Assembly (NCBI RefSeq): GCF_004118675.1
Contig: NZ_SDHZ01000004.1
Location: 1 to 64,000, forward strand
DNA length: 64,000 bases
Reading direction: 5' to 3'
Source: Filimonas effusa
GTDB lineage: Bacteria; Bacteroidota; Bacteroidia; Chitinophagales; Chitinophagaceae
Part shown: positions 7,331-18,700 of the stretch, one piece after another
Layout of the letters: every line of letters begins with the position of its first letter
Numbering within the stretch: position 1 is the first letter of the stretch
Translations under genes and position numbers: made by a program
Notes under the pieces: model-generated
What the model was told of the DNA's origin: nothing
Seen by the model: the letters and a program-made list of their open reading frames with translations, nothing else
The model's database searches: none

Positions 7331-7420
7331 CCATTAAGACCCCAATACGTCGTTGGTGGTTATATCAATTATAAGATTAAGTTGAAGTCAATTCCAAGAT
7401 GACGTATTTCGGCTTAATCG
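7331..7420. repeat. Imperfect inverted repeat
   Basis: The left arm ATTAAG...AATACGTC (7333-7351) matches the right arm GACGTATT...CTTAAT (7401-7418) with a few mismatches and one gap; the arms lie about 50 bases apart. It could be an operator or a remnant of a small mobile repeat. Confidence 0.4.
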
Positions 7421-7805
7421 TTTATACCACAGAGTGAATGTGCTTTATTGTTTCTTGGGAATAGGTAATTCCCTCTATATTAATCTGATTTTCTTCTTTC
7501 ATTTTTGGGATAATTGGTCTATTGAAACCAGTATATACAGGTGGTTAAGTTAGGTGAGATCTTTCATTAAGGGAAAATGACTCTTTGGTTGTGTATAGGG
7601 ATTTTACAGGATTCTATTACGTTAAACACTGTTTTGATGTGATAAATAATTTTAATATGAAATCGAAATTAAATCGTAGTCATTTGTCATTAATGATTGT
7701 TTTGAATCAATGTCGTTAACCTCGGATTAACTATTTAGGAATAAAAAATTGTATTACTTTCAAAAAGTTTTTATCGAATCTGTACCTAAAGGATCAACCC
7801 CCTAT

Positions 7806-9167
7806 ATGAAGTTAATCTCATTCATCCCGATTGCCTTTGTGCTACTTCCATGCCTTGTTAGTGCTCAGGACAGTATAAAGAACCAAATTAGATACGTAAG
7901 ATATGTTGAACAATCAACAGGGGCTTACGAAAAAAAGATAAGCCAATATTCCCAAAAGATGCTAAGGAAATTTAGCAGGCAAGAACGAAAGATTAAAAAC
8001 AAACTTGTGAAATTGGACCACCAAAAGGCAAAAGAGCTTTTTGCGAGCGACGTTCAGTCCTATTCAAATGCCGTAAAAAGTAAAGTGTATTCCAAAATTC
8101 CTTTTAGCGGTCATCTGGATACCGCGCAATTATCCCTGCAATTTTTGCAAAAAAATGGCTTTGCAAATCAGTATCTGGATCAGGCCCGGAAAAACCAGGA
8201 GGCGCTACAAGGTAAGCTAAAAGTTACCGAGGATATTCAAGCCTATATACAGAGTAGAAAGCGGCAACTTCAAGAACAATTAATACAGTATACGCAGTTC
8301 TCTAAAAACCTGCAAAGTCTAAGTAAACAAGCCTATTACTATAAGGAGCAGTTAGCGGAATATAAATCAACTTATGAGAACCCCTCTAAGATTGAAAGGA
8401 AGGCCCTTAGTGAACTCAAGAAACTACCTGCCTATAATGAATTCGTTAAAAATAATTCCATTGTTGGCAGCTTATTTAATCTAGGTGAAGATTACAACAA
8501 CACCCGTTCCCTCGAAGGTTTACAGGTTAGAACGCAGGTGGAAGAAATAGTCCAGACCCGTGTAGGTACTGATCCTAATGCCCGTGCGGCTATAAGTCAA
8601 CAGCTGGAACAGGCGAAAGACAAGCTATCGGAATTAAAGAATAAGTATCCGGAACTAAATAGCGCCGCAGAAATGCCGGATTTTAAACCTAATCCAATGA
8701 AAACAAAGCCCTTCCTGAAACGCCTGGAATTCGGCGGAAATATTCAATTTCAAAAGAATAGTTCCTATTACCCTACAATAACTGATATAGCCGGTCAGGT
8801 TGGGTATAAGTTTAATAAAAATGGAAGCATTGGAATAGGTATTAGTTACAAACTTGGTTTGGGAAGTGGTTGGAACCACATTGCGTTTTCTCACCAGGGA
8901 ATCGGCCTTCGATCCTATATAGACCATCGAATTAAAGGCAGTTTCTACGTAACCGGGGGCTATGAAAAGAACTACTTCCAGCCCTTTTCCCATGTGTCTG
9001 AACTTTATCGTTCACATCACTGGACTGAAAGTGCGCTTTTGGGGATTTCTAAAAAGTACAAGATTAACGCTAAAATGAAGGGCAACCTTCAGTTATTATA
9101 TGATTTTATCCCGCAAGACAAATCCAAAACCAATCACCTTAAAGTCCGTCTAGGCTATAATTTTTAA
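7806..9167 (+). CDS. Coiled-coil/beta-barrel outer-membrane protein
   Basis: Starting at the ATG at 7806 gives 453 residues with a clean signal peptide (MKLISFIPIAFVLLPCLVSA, cut before QDS). Residues about 25-300 are charged, Lys/Gln/Glu-rich helices that look like coiled coils in the periplasm. Residues about 310-453 alternate polar and hydrophobic positions with many Tyr and Gly and end in Phe, typical of a small outer-membrane beta barrel (about eight strands). No named family is recognised. It is the first gene of the Rhs operon, with 11 bases to the next gene, so I infer a role in anchoring or moving the Rhs proteins across the outer membrane. A longer TTG-started form from 7749 is possible but would bury the signal peptide. 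Confidence 0.8.
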   Translation: MKLISFIPIAFVLLPCLVSAQDSIKNQIRYVRYVEQSTGAYEKKISQYSQKMLRKFSRQERKIKNKLVKLDHQKAKELFASDVQSYSNAVKSKVYSKIPFSGHLDTAQLSLQFLQKNGFANQYLDQARKNQEALQGKLKVTEDIQAYIQSRKRQLQEQLIQYTQFSKNLQSLSKQAYYYKEQLAEYKSTYENPSKIERKALSELKKLPAYNEFVKNNSIVGSLFNLGEDYNNTRSLEGLQVRTQVEEIVQTRVGTDPNARAAISQQLEQAKDKLSELKNKYPELNSAAEMPDFKPNPMKTKPFLKRLEFGGNIQFQKNSSYYPTITDIAGQVGYKFNKNGSIGIGISYKLGLGSGWNHIAFSHQGIGLRSYIDHRIKGSFYVTGGYEKNYFQPFSHVSELYRSHHWTESALLGISKKYKINAKMKGNLQLLYDFIPQDKSKTNHLKVRLGYNF

Positions 9168-9178
9168 ATGTTATATCT

Positions 9179-12100
9179 ATGAAGTTAATTCCATTATCAT
9201 TGATCTTATCGATGTTGGTCTCCGTGTGTTTAGCCCAAACCAGTGCGCCGCCCGTCGATTTAATCAATGTCAAAACTGTATCTCCGGAAGTTGCATCGAT
9301 TGGCAAGTTTGGCAATATTCCTGTTTCCCTGACGACCGGTGTTCCCGAAATATCAATTCCAATTTACACCGTTGAAATAGCGGGAATTGTTTTACCTGTT
9401 TCATTAAATTATCATAGTTCAGGCATACGTGTGGACGAAGTTTCCAGTAGCGTCGGGATAGGATGGGCTTTAACTGGAACAGGAATGATTTCCAGAAATG
9501 TAATTGGTTTGCCAGATGAAACGCCGACCAATGGTTATATAAATGCCCCGGCAGCAAATGATGTTGTAATGGCTGGAAGTGGCAGTTCAACTTACAGACA
9601 ATATCTGTTTAATGTTCACAGCAATCTTGCTGATGCTGAACCGGATGTATTTCAGTATAGCTTTTTGGGACAAGCTGGAAAGTTCATATTCAGGCATGAT
9701 GGCAGCGTAATGCAAATACCGGCTTCCAATAACGTTATTCAATTTACTGGGGGAAACTTTGTTATAACCGACGTAAACGGCATTAAATATATATTCGATC
9801 AGAAGCAATCAGCAAGTAGTACTCAGGATAATGTAGCTTATACCAGTGAATGGATGCTAACGAAATTAATAGCCGCCAATTCAATTGATACTGTCTTTTT
9901 TACTTATGAAACTACCTGTAATACGTCCTATAGCCAAATAGTTAACGGAACCTTTACCATTGGAATGACAGATGGCAGCTGCGGTATGCAAGACGCCGGA
10001 GGAAATAGTTATGCCACATTTTCTGCAAGCCTTGGTACACAAGCTAAAGATTACTATCAGACTATAACTCATAATGAGTCATATATTAAAGAAATAAAAT
10101 GGAGAGGTGGTAAGATTTCTTTTACCAACGTATGTGATAGACAAGATGTTAGAGGTTCTGGAGAAAGGATGTCTGAGATCGGCGTTTTTGCTGAAAAAAA
10201 TGGGGTTTACACACAGATAAAGCGCTGGAAAATGAATCAAAGTTATTTTTTCAGTAACCCATATTCAACTACCGTCTCAGACGTGAAATTATATAGACTT
10301 AGACTGGATTCTGTTTCAATGCTGTCTGTTGGTTCGACAGCCCAACCATCTGTTTACCGAATGGAGTATGACACAGGAATGATGGCTCCAAGGGAAAGTT
10401 TTGCGATGGATCGATGGGGTTTTAATAATGGTAAGTTTAGCCAGAGTGGTACAATGGCTATACAATCAACTATTTACAATATGAATTACTACTCTTTTGG
10501 TAGTGCCAATAGAGAAATCGATTCTTCGGCTATGCTGGCTTGTACTTTGAAGAAGATACAATATCCTACCAAAGGTACTAGTGTATTTGATTATGAGCCA
10601 CATCGTTATAAAACTAACCTGACTTCTAAAAGCCCACAAACGGCAAGTTGTTTTGTTACAGGAGGTGTCCAGGTTTCAAATACTACCACCTTTGCGGTCA
10701 GTTCCAGTGCCACCTATTTTACCTGTACGCCTTATATCTCAAAAACGAATACTAGCCAGGGATTTACGGATCGCCCGCGTATCATAATTAAGGATGTGGC
10801 TACAGGAGATACAGTATTTAGCAGGATTGAGACACCGGCTTCATTAGGCAATGAAGGAACAGCCTACAATCCTGGGATCATAGCGATTTCATTGCAACCA
10901 AGCCATACGTATAAAATTGATATAAATATTTACACAACCAATAGTAGCGTTAATGCAAGTGTTATGCTAAACTGGGTGGATACGACTTCCGCGATTCCCG
11001 ATGTAAAGAAAGGAGGGGGGCTTCGTGTAAAACAGATTACCAATTATGATTTGAGTGGCCGGTTTTTAAATAGGCAAACTTATGAATACGGAGATAGTGG
11101 TATTGGCGTAATTCTTACACCTCAGTATTATCAGGATATAAATTTCGAAAAAATTGTTAGCAAGGTTGGTTGTACTGGTGGTACAATGGACCCGGCTTGT
11201 GTTGACTTTTCCGAGGAAAACCCATCTTTTAATCCTGTCGGATATTCTTATATTTTCCACTCTAATAGTATTTACCCCACTACTCAATACACCGGTAGTC
11301 CGGTTTTATATAGGAAAGTCACAAAATATGAAGTCGATTCAGTAGGTATTCCTAATGGGAAACGGGTTTTGTATTATGATATATATCAGGACGGTTCCAC
11401 GATTTCCAATAATGGAGTTAGTGATCCGCTGCCTTCGGAATATTTTGTAAATGGGATCTATCTTATTTCTAATAACTGGAAAAATGGCTATCAGACCGGA
11501 GAGGATATATATAAATATATTGGTGGAAGTTATGTCCTTCAATCCAGAAAGAGAATTTCCTACCAGATAGCTAAGGCTGATCAACAGTATGTTTTGAAGA
11601 TAAAACCGCGCTATAGGTCAAGCGGTTGTGAAAGCGCCCTTTCGTATGAAGCAAGTTGTTATGCCGTTCCCATTACCTCGGGAATAATGCTGCCGACGAT
11701 TGTTTCAGATAGCATTTTTGATGATGCGGGTAATTTTTTCTCAAAGATTGAAGCTATGGACTTTAATAGCAACCTTTTGATCAATTCGCGTCAGAGAGTT
11801 GAAAGTAATGGGGATACCCTTCTGGAAACTGTTCAATACCCTAGTGAACTTGCGGCCTCCGGAAATGTGTTTCAGAAGATGGTTACTAGAAATATACTTA
11901 GCCCTAAGATCAAAGAACAGAAATCAATAAATGGTAAAAACGTAACAACCATCTTGCGAAATTATGTTGATTATTTTGGTGATTCTAAGTTGTTTCTGCC
12001 ATTGAATACTGAAGTGAAGATCGGGAATTATTCATCTGAAGTGAGGGCTAGATTTAACTATTTTGACCAATTTGGAAATGTTGCTCAACAGCAAAAAGAC

Positions 12101-12691
12101 AGTGACGTTTTCAACTCTGTAATTTGGGACTATCGTTCAACACTTCCTATTGCGAAAGTGTCTAATGCTGCGGTAGCAGACATTGCCTATACTAGTTTTG
12201 AAGCTGATGGAAGTGGATCATGGACCGGTGTAATCTCCGCCAATATTACAAGCGGGGTCGGTATAACTGGTACGAATACCTATTCATTAACGACAGCTGG
12301 ATTGACCAAAACAGGGTTAACTTCTTCTTTATCCTACGTTGTGTCATATTGGAGTAAAAACGGGCCATATACTGTAGCTGGAACAAGCCCCGTTGTAACT
12401 GGAAGATCGGTGGTAAGAGCTGGTAATTCCTGGACTTATTATGAACATTTGGTAACAGGTGTTACGTCGATCAAAGTTGCTGGTACGGGAGCAATAGATG
12501 AATTAAGATTATTTCCAACTACGGCACAAATGGAAACCTTCTGTTATGCTCCTGGAATCGGGATTATTTCAAGAACCGATTCAAAAGGGTTGACTGCCTA
12601 TTATGAATATGATGGGTTAGGCCGCCTTCAGATTGTCCGGGATCAGGACAATAATATTCTTCAAACATTCGACTACAACTTCAAACAATAA
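9179..12691 (+). CDS. SpvB/Rhs N-terminal-like secreted protein
   Basis: The 1170-residue protein has a signal peptide (about residues 1-19, ending CLAQ). Residues about 45-115 carry the pattern of the N-terminal part of Bacteroidota Rhs/SpvB-like proteins: GVPEISIPIYTV, then LPVSLNYHSSGIRVDEVSS, then GIGWALTGTGMISRNV. A long beta-rich body follows. The last 45 residues form one YD repeat (YYEYDGLGRLQIVRDQDNN) and then it stops, without a full Rhs core or toxin tail. It therefore looks like the front half of an Rhs shell. The gene after it, 11 bases away, supplies the core and toxin. The pair recalls the TcB/TcC division of toxin complexes, but this is inference. Codon use is AT-rich like the rest of the operon. 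Confidence 0.85.
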   Translation: MKLIPLSLILSMLVSVCLAQTSAPPVDLINVKTVSPEVASIGKFGNIPVSLTTGVPEISIPIYTVEIAGIVLPVSLNYHSSGIRVDEVSSSVGIGWALTGTGMISRNVIGLPDETPTNGYINAPAANDVVMAGSGSSTYRQYLFNVHSNLADAEPDVFQYSFLGQAGKFIFRHDGSVMQIPASNNVIQFTGGNFVITDVNGIKYIFDQKQSASSTQDNVAYTSEWMLTKLIAANSIDTVFFTYETTCNTSYSQIVNGTFTIGMTDGSCGMQDAGGNSYATFSASLGTQAKDYYQTITHNESYIKEIKWRGGKISFTNVCDRQDVRGSGERMSEIGVFAEKNGVYTQIKRWKMNQSYFFSNPYSTTVSDVKLYRLRLDSVSMLSVGSTAQPSVYRMEYDTGMMAPRESFAMDRWGFNNGKFSQSGTMAIQSTIYNMNYYSFGSANREIDSSAMLACTLKKIQYPTKGTSVFDYEPHRYKTNLTSKSPQTASCFVTGGVQVSNTTTFAVSSSATYFTCTPYISKTNTSQGFTDRPRIIIKDVATGDTVFSRIETPASLGNEGTAYNPGIIAISLQPSHTYKIDINIYTTNSSVNASVMLNWVDTTSAIPDVKKGGGLRVKQITNYDLSGRFLNRQTYEYGDSGIGVILTPQYYQDINFEKIVSKVGCTGGTMDPACVDFSEENPSFNPVGYSYIFHSNSIYPTTQYTGSPVLYRKVTKYEVDSVGIPNGKRVLYYDIYQDGSTISNNGVSDPLPSEYFVNGIYLISNNWKNGYQTGEDIYKYIGGSYVLQSRKRISYQIAKADQQYVLKIKPRYRSSGCESALSYEASCYAVPITSGIMLPTIVSDSIFDDAGNFFSKIEAMDFNSNLLINSRQRVESNGDTLLETVQYPSELAASGNVFQKMVTRNILSPKIKEQKSINGKNVTTILRNYVDYFGDSKLFLPLNTEVKIGNYSSEVRARFNYFDQFGNVAQQQKDSDVFNSVIWDYRSTLPIAKVSNAAVADIAYTSFEADGSGSWTGVISANITSGVGITGTNTYSLTTAGLTKTGLTSSLSYVVSYWSKNGPYTVAGTSPVVTGRSVVRAGNSWTYYEHLVTGVTSIKVAGTGAIDELRLFPTTAQMETFCYAPGIGIISRTDSKGLTAYYEYDGLGRLQIVRDQDNNILQTFDYNFKQ

Positions 12692-12702
12692 TAACCCCAC
12701 CT

Positions 12703-15700
12703 ATGAATAGACAACTATATAGCAAATCTTTATTTTGCTTACTTATACTCATAGTTTTTTCTATATCTGTTGTAGCTCAACGGGGTAACATTTCTCCTTC
12801 TACACAGAGCATATTCAGCGGAGGCACGGCGTCAATAATAAGCATAGGAGGACCAGACATATCCGGATATAGTTATAAATGGCAACGATCATCTAACAAT
12901 GTTGATTTTTATGTCATTTCCGGTGAAACTTCAACCTCATATAATCCTAGCGGAGCCACTCAAACCTGGTATTACAGGGTATATTTCACCAGTAATAGCA
13001 ACGGGAGTACAGATGTTAGCCCCGTAGCTTCTGTGTTGGTGGCCAATCATTTGGCTGCTGGTACGACTTATCCGTCTTCATCGACCATTAACTACAATAC
13101 GAGTCCCGGTCAGCTCTCTAATAGTGGTGTTACAGGGGGGATTGGTACGCTGCAATACCAATGGCAACAAAGTAGTGATGGAGCGTCTTTTACTGATATA
13201 TCAGGGGCAACAGCTGTTAATTATACTCCTTCAGCCTTGACAGCGACTACTTATTATCGGTTAAAGGCTGTAAAGGGGACGGAAACGGTATATAGCAATA
13301 TCAGCCAGATAACGGTGTATCCGCAGTTGATCTCAGGTAGTTTGTCTCCGTCCAGCCAAAACATTAATTATAACACGGCTTTTGATACCCTGCGATATTC
13401 CGTGCCAACCGGCGGCAATGGCAGTTATTCTATTGTTTGGCAATACTCATATAATAACTCCACCTGGACTACCATGAATGGTACTATCGGTCTTATGAAA
13501 TGGACTGCCGGGCAGGCCACTCAAACGACATATTTCCGTGTCTGGACAAGTAGTAACGGGGTAGATGTTTACAGTAATTCTGTAGTTGTTAATGTTTATC
13601 CGCAATTGGTATCTGGATCTGTTTCTGCTGCAACTTCCAATGTAAACTATAATACAGCTACTACGCTTTCAGCTACCAGCCCATCAGGCGGGAATAGTAC
13701 ATTTTCTTATCAATGGCAGATTTCATCGGATAATAGTTCCTGGAGTAATGTGAGTGGTGCCAATGCGCTAACTTATGTCACTCCCAATCTGACAGCAACC
13801 AGGTACTATAGGATAGTTACGACGAGTAACGGAGTCTCTGTTACGAGCAACACGGTATCTGTAAATGTTTACCCTCAACTAACAGCCGTTTTGTCATGGG
13901 CTGGTAACTATATAAATTACAATACATCGCCGGGTTCAATTACCAACACAGTAAGCGGTGGTAATGGCTCATATAGCTATCAATGGCAGAAATCAACTGA
14001 TAATGCTACCTGGCAGAATATCAGCGGAGCAACCGCCCAAAACTACTCTCCCGGTGCTATGACAAGTACCAGCTATTTTAGAGTGAATGTCACAAGTAAC
14101 GGTGTAAATGTTGCCAGTAATTCCATTTTGATAAATGTATATCCCGCTCTAACTCCGGGGACTCTGTCTTTTGCAACAAGTGATATAATTGTAGGCTCTT
14201 CCCCCGGTCAGATAACTGGTACAGCAGCTACGGGCGGAAACGGCACCTATTCTTATCAGTGGTATAGTTCAACTGATGGAGGAACGACATGGGTGACTAT
14301 TAGTGGTGCCACCTCGTTAAATTATACCCCACCTGCTCTTGGTGTGTCTACTACTTTTAGGAGAACCGTTTTAAGTAATGGAGCATCCTCTAACTCCAAT
14401 ACGGCTTCCTTCTATGTTTATGATGCTATCGTTCCAGCAGATCTTAAGCCCGATACCATTGTGTATAGCACTGGTCTTAGTTTAACATCGAATGCGCCAC
14501 AGGGAGGAACTGGCGTCTATAGTTACAATTGGCAGTCATCGAATGATGCTATAACCTGGGGAAATATAACGAGTGCATCTTCTTTATCTTATCAAGTCCC
14601 CGAAATTACAGCTAAGACCTTCTATAGATTGAAAATTATAAGTTCCAGTTTCACGGCATACAGTGATACGGTTTGCGTTTATATGCCGCTTAATTCAGGA
14701 ACCATCGGTTTAAATACAGCTGTTATAGCATCGGGAGGAAGTGTGTCGTTATCAAGTCTACTTGCGGCTAATGGTGGATTGTGCAGTAACTATAGTTACC
14801 AGTATCAAAGCTCCCAGGATAACCTTGCATGGTCAAACATCGCCTCAACGACGATCAATAATATTACTAAGGTGACTTGGTTCAGGCGATTGGTCCAGTG
14901 TGGTAATTCGATCATTGCGTCTAATGTGGTTAGGGTGAAAATAAAGGATTTAACAGATACGTTCAGCCCAGATACGACGACCGCCGCCGTTGCTGGTTCC
15001 CAAACGACCGCTGTTATTCCTTCTTATACTGGATATAATTCAGCCAATATGAATTATGAAAAGACAAGAACCATCATCAAGCCAGGAGTAACAGACTTAG
15101 CAACTGCCAGCGGCTTATCCAATCCCAATGATGTTTTACAGACTACTAAATTTTTTGATGGCCTTGGAAATCTGATTCAAACAGTTGAGAAACAGTCAAC
15201 TTCAAATCTTACAGATTTTGTATCGATTAGTGTTTATGATGCTTATGGACGGGAAAATCGTAAGTTTTTACCTTATACTGATAATTTGACTTCAGGCGAC
15301 TTTAGGACCGATGCTAACTCTAAGCAATCTGTCTATTATAAAAACTTACTAGGCACAAGGGAAGACTATTTTTATAGTGATACTGTTTACGAGAACTCTC
15401 CACTTAATCGGATAATCAAATCAACAGCACCCGGACGAAGTTGGACTGGTAATGGAATCGGCAGGAAAAGTGGCTATAGGGCAAATACGGTCTATGACTC
15501 CGTGCTGATTTGGAGGATCGATCCGGACAGCGCATCCTTACCATTGCAGAAAGGGTTTTACAAACCAGGAACTTTAATAGTTAGTGAATTTATCGATGAG
15601 AACGACAATTCTGTTGTTGAATTCAAAGATAGGTCCGGAAAGCTCATACTTACTAAAGAACTGGTCTCAGATCACCTTAATGCTGGATTAAATGGGTGGA

Positions 15701-18700
15701 ATTGCACCTATCAAATCTACGATTATCTTGATAGGCTTAGGTTTGTCGTTCCTTCAAAGGCTGTTGAATTGATAAAAGGTAACTGGACCGTTACCCTGGC
15801 TATTGCAAATGATCTTTGCTACCAGTATCGATATGACATGAGAAGTCGGCCAGCGGTGAAGAAGTTCCCGGGAGCAGATTCTGTGTCAATAATATATGAT
15901 AAAAGAGATAGGAAAATTGCATTTAGGGATGGCAATTTAAGACAAATCGGTTTATGGAAACTCTACTATTATGATACCCAAAACCGGGAGGTTTTGCAGG
16001 CACTGGTAAATTCACAACTTTCTAGACAGGCGTTATCAGATTCAATTTCAAGCTATGCGTTTAATCCAGTTAACCCAGTTCCATTTATTGATACTACAAT
16101 AATAAGTAAACAGGTATATACCTTCTACGATGGATATGCTTTTCAGGGAGCAGCAGCATATGTCGTATCTGACCTATCTAAACCTCAGGGAGGATCGAAT
16201 CTGTATGTTGAAAGTCTTCCCAGTGCTAGTAGTAAAATGACCAGAGGGCTTGTTACAGGGTATCGTGAGCAAATAGATTATGATGGTCAGTTTGTAATGA
16301 CAACCAACTATTATAATGAAAGAGCCAGGAAAATACAAACCATTAGAGACAATACCCAGGGAGGTAAAGACATACTGTACAATCTGTTTAATTTTAAAGG
16401 GGAACTAATTTCAACTTATCTAAAGCACACGAACCCCAAAAGTACTGCTACGCCTCAGGTTACTTTACTTACTATGTACCATCGGGATAGAATAGGGAGA
16501 ATTGATACAGTTAGAAAACAGGTAAATGATGATCCTATATACTCCAAGGTGTTATCAATCAGTAGTTACAATGAGTTGGAACAGATTATTCAAAAACGGC
16601 TGGGTGTTTCTGGAAGCGGACAACTTGAGACGCAAAATTATGAATATAATGTACGTGGCTGGTTACGAGGTATAAATAGGTCATTCGTAAACTCTGCTTC
16701 AAGTACCTCTAATTGGTTTGGTCAGGAAATCAGTTATGATTATGGATTTGATGGAGTTCAGCTCAATGGTAATATGGCAGGGCAGAAATGGAAAGGGCGC
16801 GGCGATAGAATCAGTCGGTCTTATGGATACAACTATGATAATCTCAATCGGCTGTTGCTGGCAAATTTTAACCAGCAAAATCCTGGGGCCAGTATTTGGA
16901 CGAAGGATAAAGTGGACTTTACGACAAGCAGTCTGAGTTATGATGCAATGGGGAACCTGCTAAGTATGAAACAAATGGGTATGAATGGTGTGACAATCCA
17001 GCCGGTGGATAGTTTAAGGTATGGGTACTTATCCAACGGGAATAAACTGAGATTTGTTACTGATAAGTATAACAATCCTCGAAGTAAACTTGGTGACTTT
17101 AAAGAGATTGTTAGTGACACAACGCAGGATTACTATTATAATGGATCAGGAAGTTTATCAAAGGATAAGAATAAAAACATTGATACTATTCTTTACAACC
17201 ATAATAATAAGGTGTCCGCCGTATGGGTTAAAAACAAAGGGAAAATCTTCTTCCAATATCGAGGTGGGGATGAAAAGGTATCAAAACTAATATCAGATAC
17301 TTCAAGCGGTGGTAAATATCAGTGGATTCATTATATTGGAGATTTCGTTTACGAGGCAGGAGCAGATGGAGTAGATACACTTAAGTCCATTGAAACTGAA
17401 GAAGGACGTATTCGACCCATTTACAAAACAGGAAGTGCCGTCGGTTATACCTTTGATTACTATATTAAAGATAACCAGGGTAATATTAGGGTTGTGCTTG
17501 GTACTAAATCTGATACTGCTGTTTATGCAGCGACAATGGAAACAAGTGCGTCGAGTTTTGAAAATGCGTTATTTTCAAATATTGATAATACTCGATTTGC
17601 AAAGCCTTCGTACTATCCCACGGACAACACCACTAATCCTAACGATTATGTTAGTAAATTAAATACAAATAGTAACAAAATCGGTCCTTCCCTGGTTTTG
17701 CGTGTGATGGCAGGAGACACCATTTCTATAGCATGTAAGGCACTGTATAAAGATAATAGTGCAAGTACATCTGCCTCTACGTCTTCAGCAATGGTTAGCT
17801 CAATCTTATCCGCGTTTTCAGGTGGAGGTATTGTTGATGGGGTTCATAATGGTACTGGTGCAACAGCTCCTATTTCAATCTTAACACCAAGCATATATGA
17901 TAATCTTAAAGCAAAAGATCCAACAGAGAATTTATCCGATAAGCCAAAGGCTTATTTGAATTTCGCCTTGTTCGATGACCAGTTTAATTTAGTTGACGAG
18001 AACAGTGGGGTTAGGCAGGTTAAGGGCGTAAAGGATTCCTTGAATTCACTGATTGTCGGTAAGACAGCAATTGCCAAAACCGGCTTTATTTACATCTATC
18101 TTTCAAACGAAAGCGCCCAGGATGTTCTTTTTGATAATCTAATCGTATCACATATAAGTGGTCCTCTCTTAGAAGAAACTCATTACTATCCACACGGAGG
18201 AACCCTTGTAGGGATTAGCTCAAAAGCGTTGAAAAGTAATTCCTATTTTGAGAATAAGCGGAGGTACAATGGTAAGGAATTGCAATTTAATGAGATGAAG
18301 GATGGAAGTGGAACTGAATGGTATGACTTCGGGTCAAGAATGTATGAATATCAAATTGGCAGGTGGAATGTTTTGGACCCTAAAATTGAGAAGTTCTATA
18401 GTTATAGTCCTTATGTCTATAATTATAACAATCCTATCAATAATTTAGATCCCAACGGTGAAGAGGCTTATACCCTTGTAGGATCAGCCGCTCAAACGGC
18501 ATTCAGAATGATGCAAATGATAATGGGAGGTGCACCAATTCTTGGAATGCGCATACATTTTGTTTTTGAATCTAAGACACCAAATATTTACCATAACACT
18601 GTTGAGGCAATAAAAATGGGAAAGCCTTATCTATTAACTTGGGACTCTGATGGAGATGCAAAAAGACGTACCTTGGCTTTAAGACATTACAATGGTCCTG

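Larger units (their letters stand above)
7178..7805. other. Intergenic region before the Rhs operon
   Basis: There is no gene here. The left part holds two hairpins (7198-7224, 7253-7283). The middle holds an imperfect inverted repeat (7331-7420) and the right part is plain AT-rich DNA leading into the operon at 7806. I found no TAnnTTTG box, so the operon promoter is not identified. Confidence 0.5.

Noticed and set aside
7107-7334. 75-codon ORF on the minus strand
   Set aside because: Overlaps the 3' end of the PAPS reductase-like gene and two hairpins; no promoter or protein-like features.
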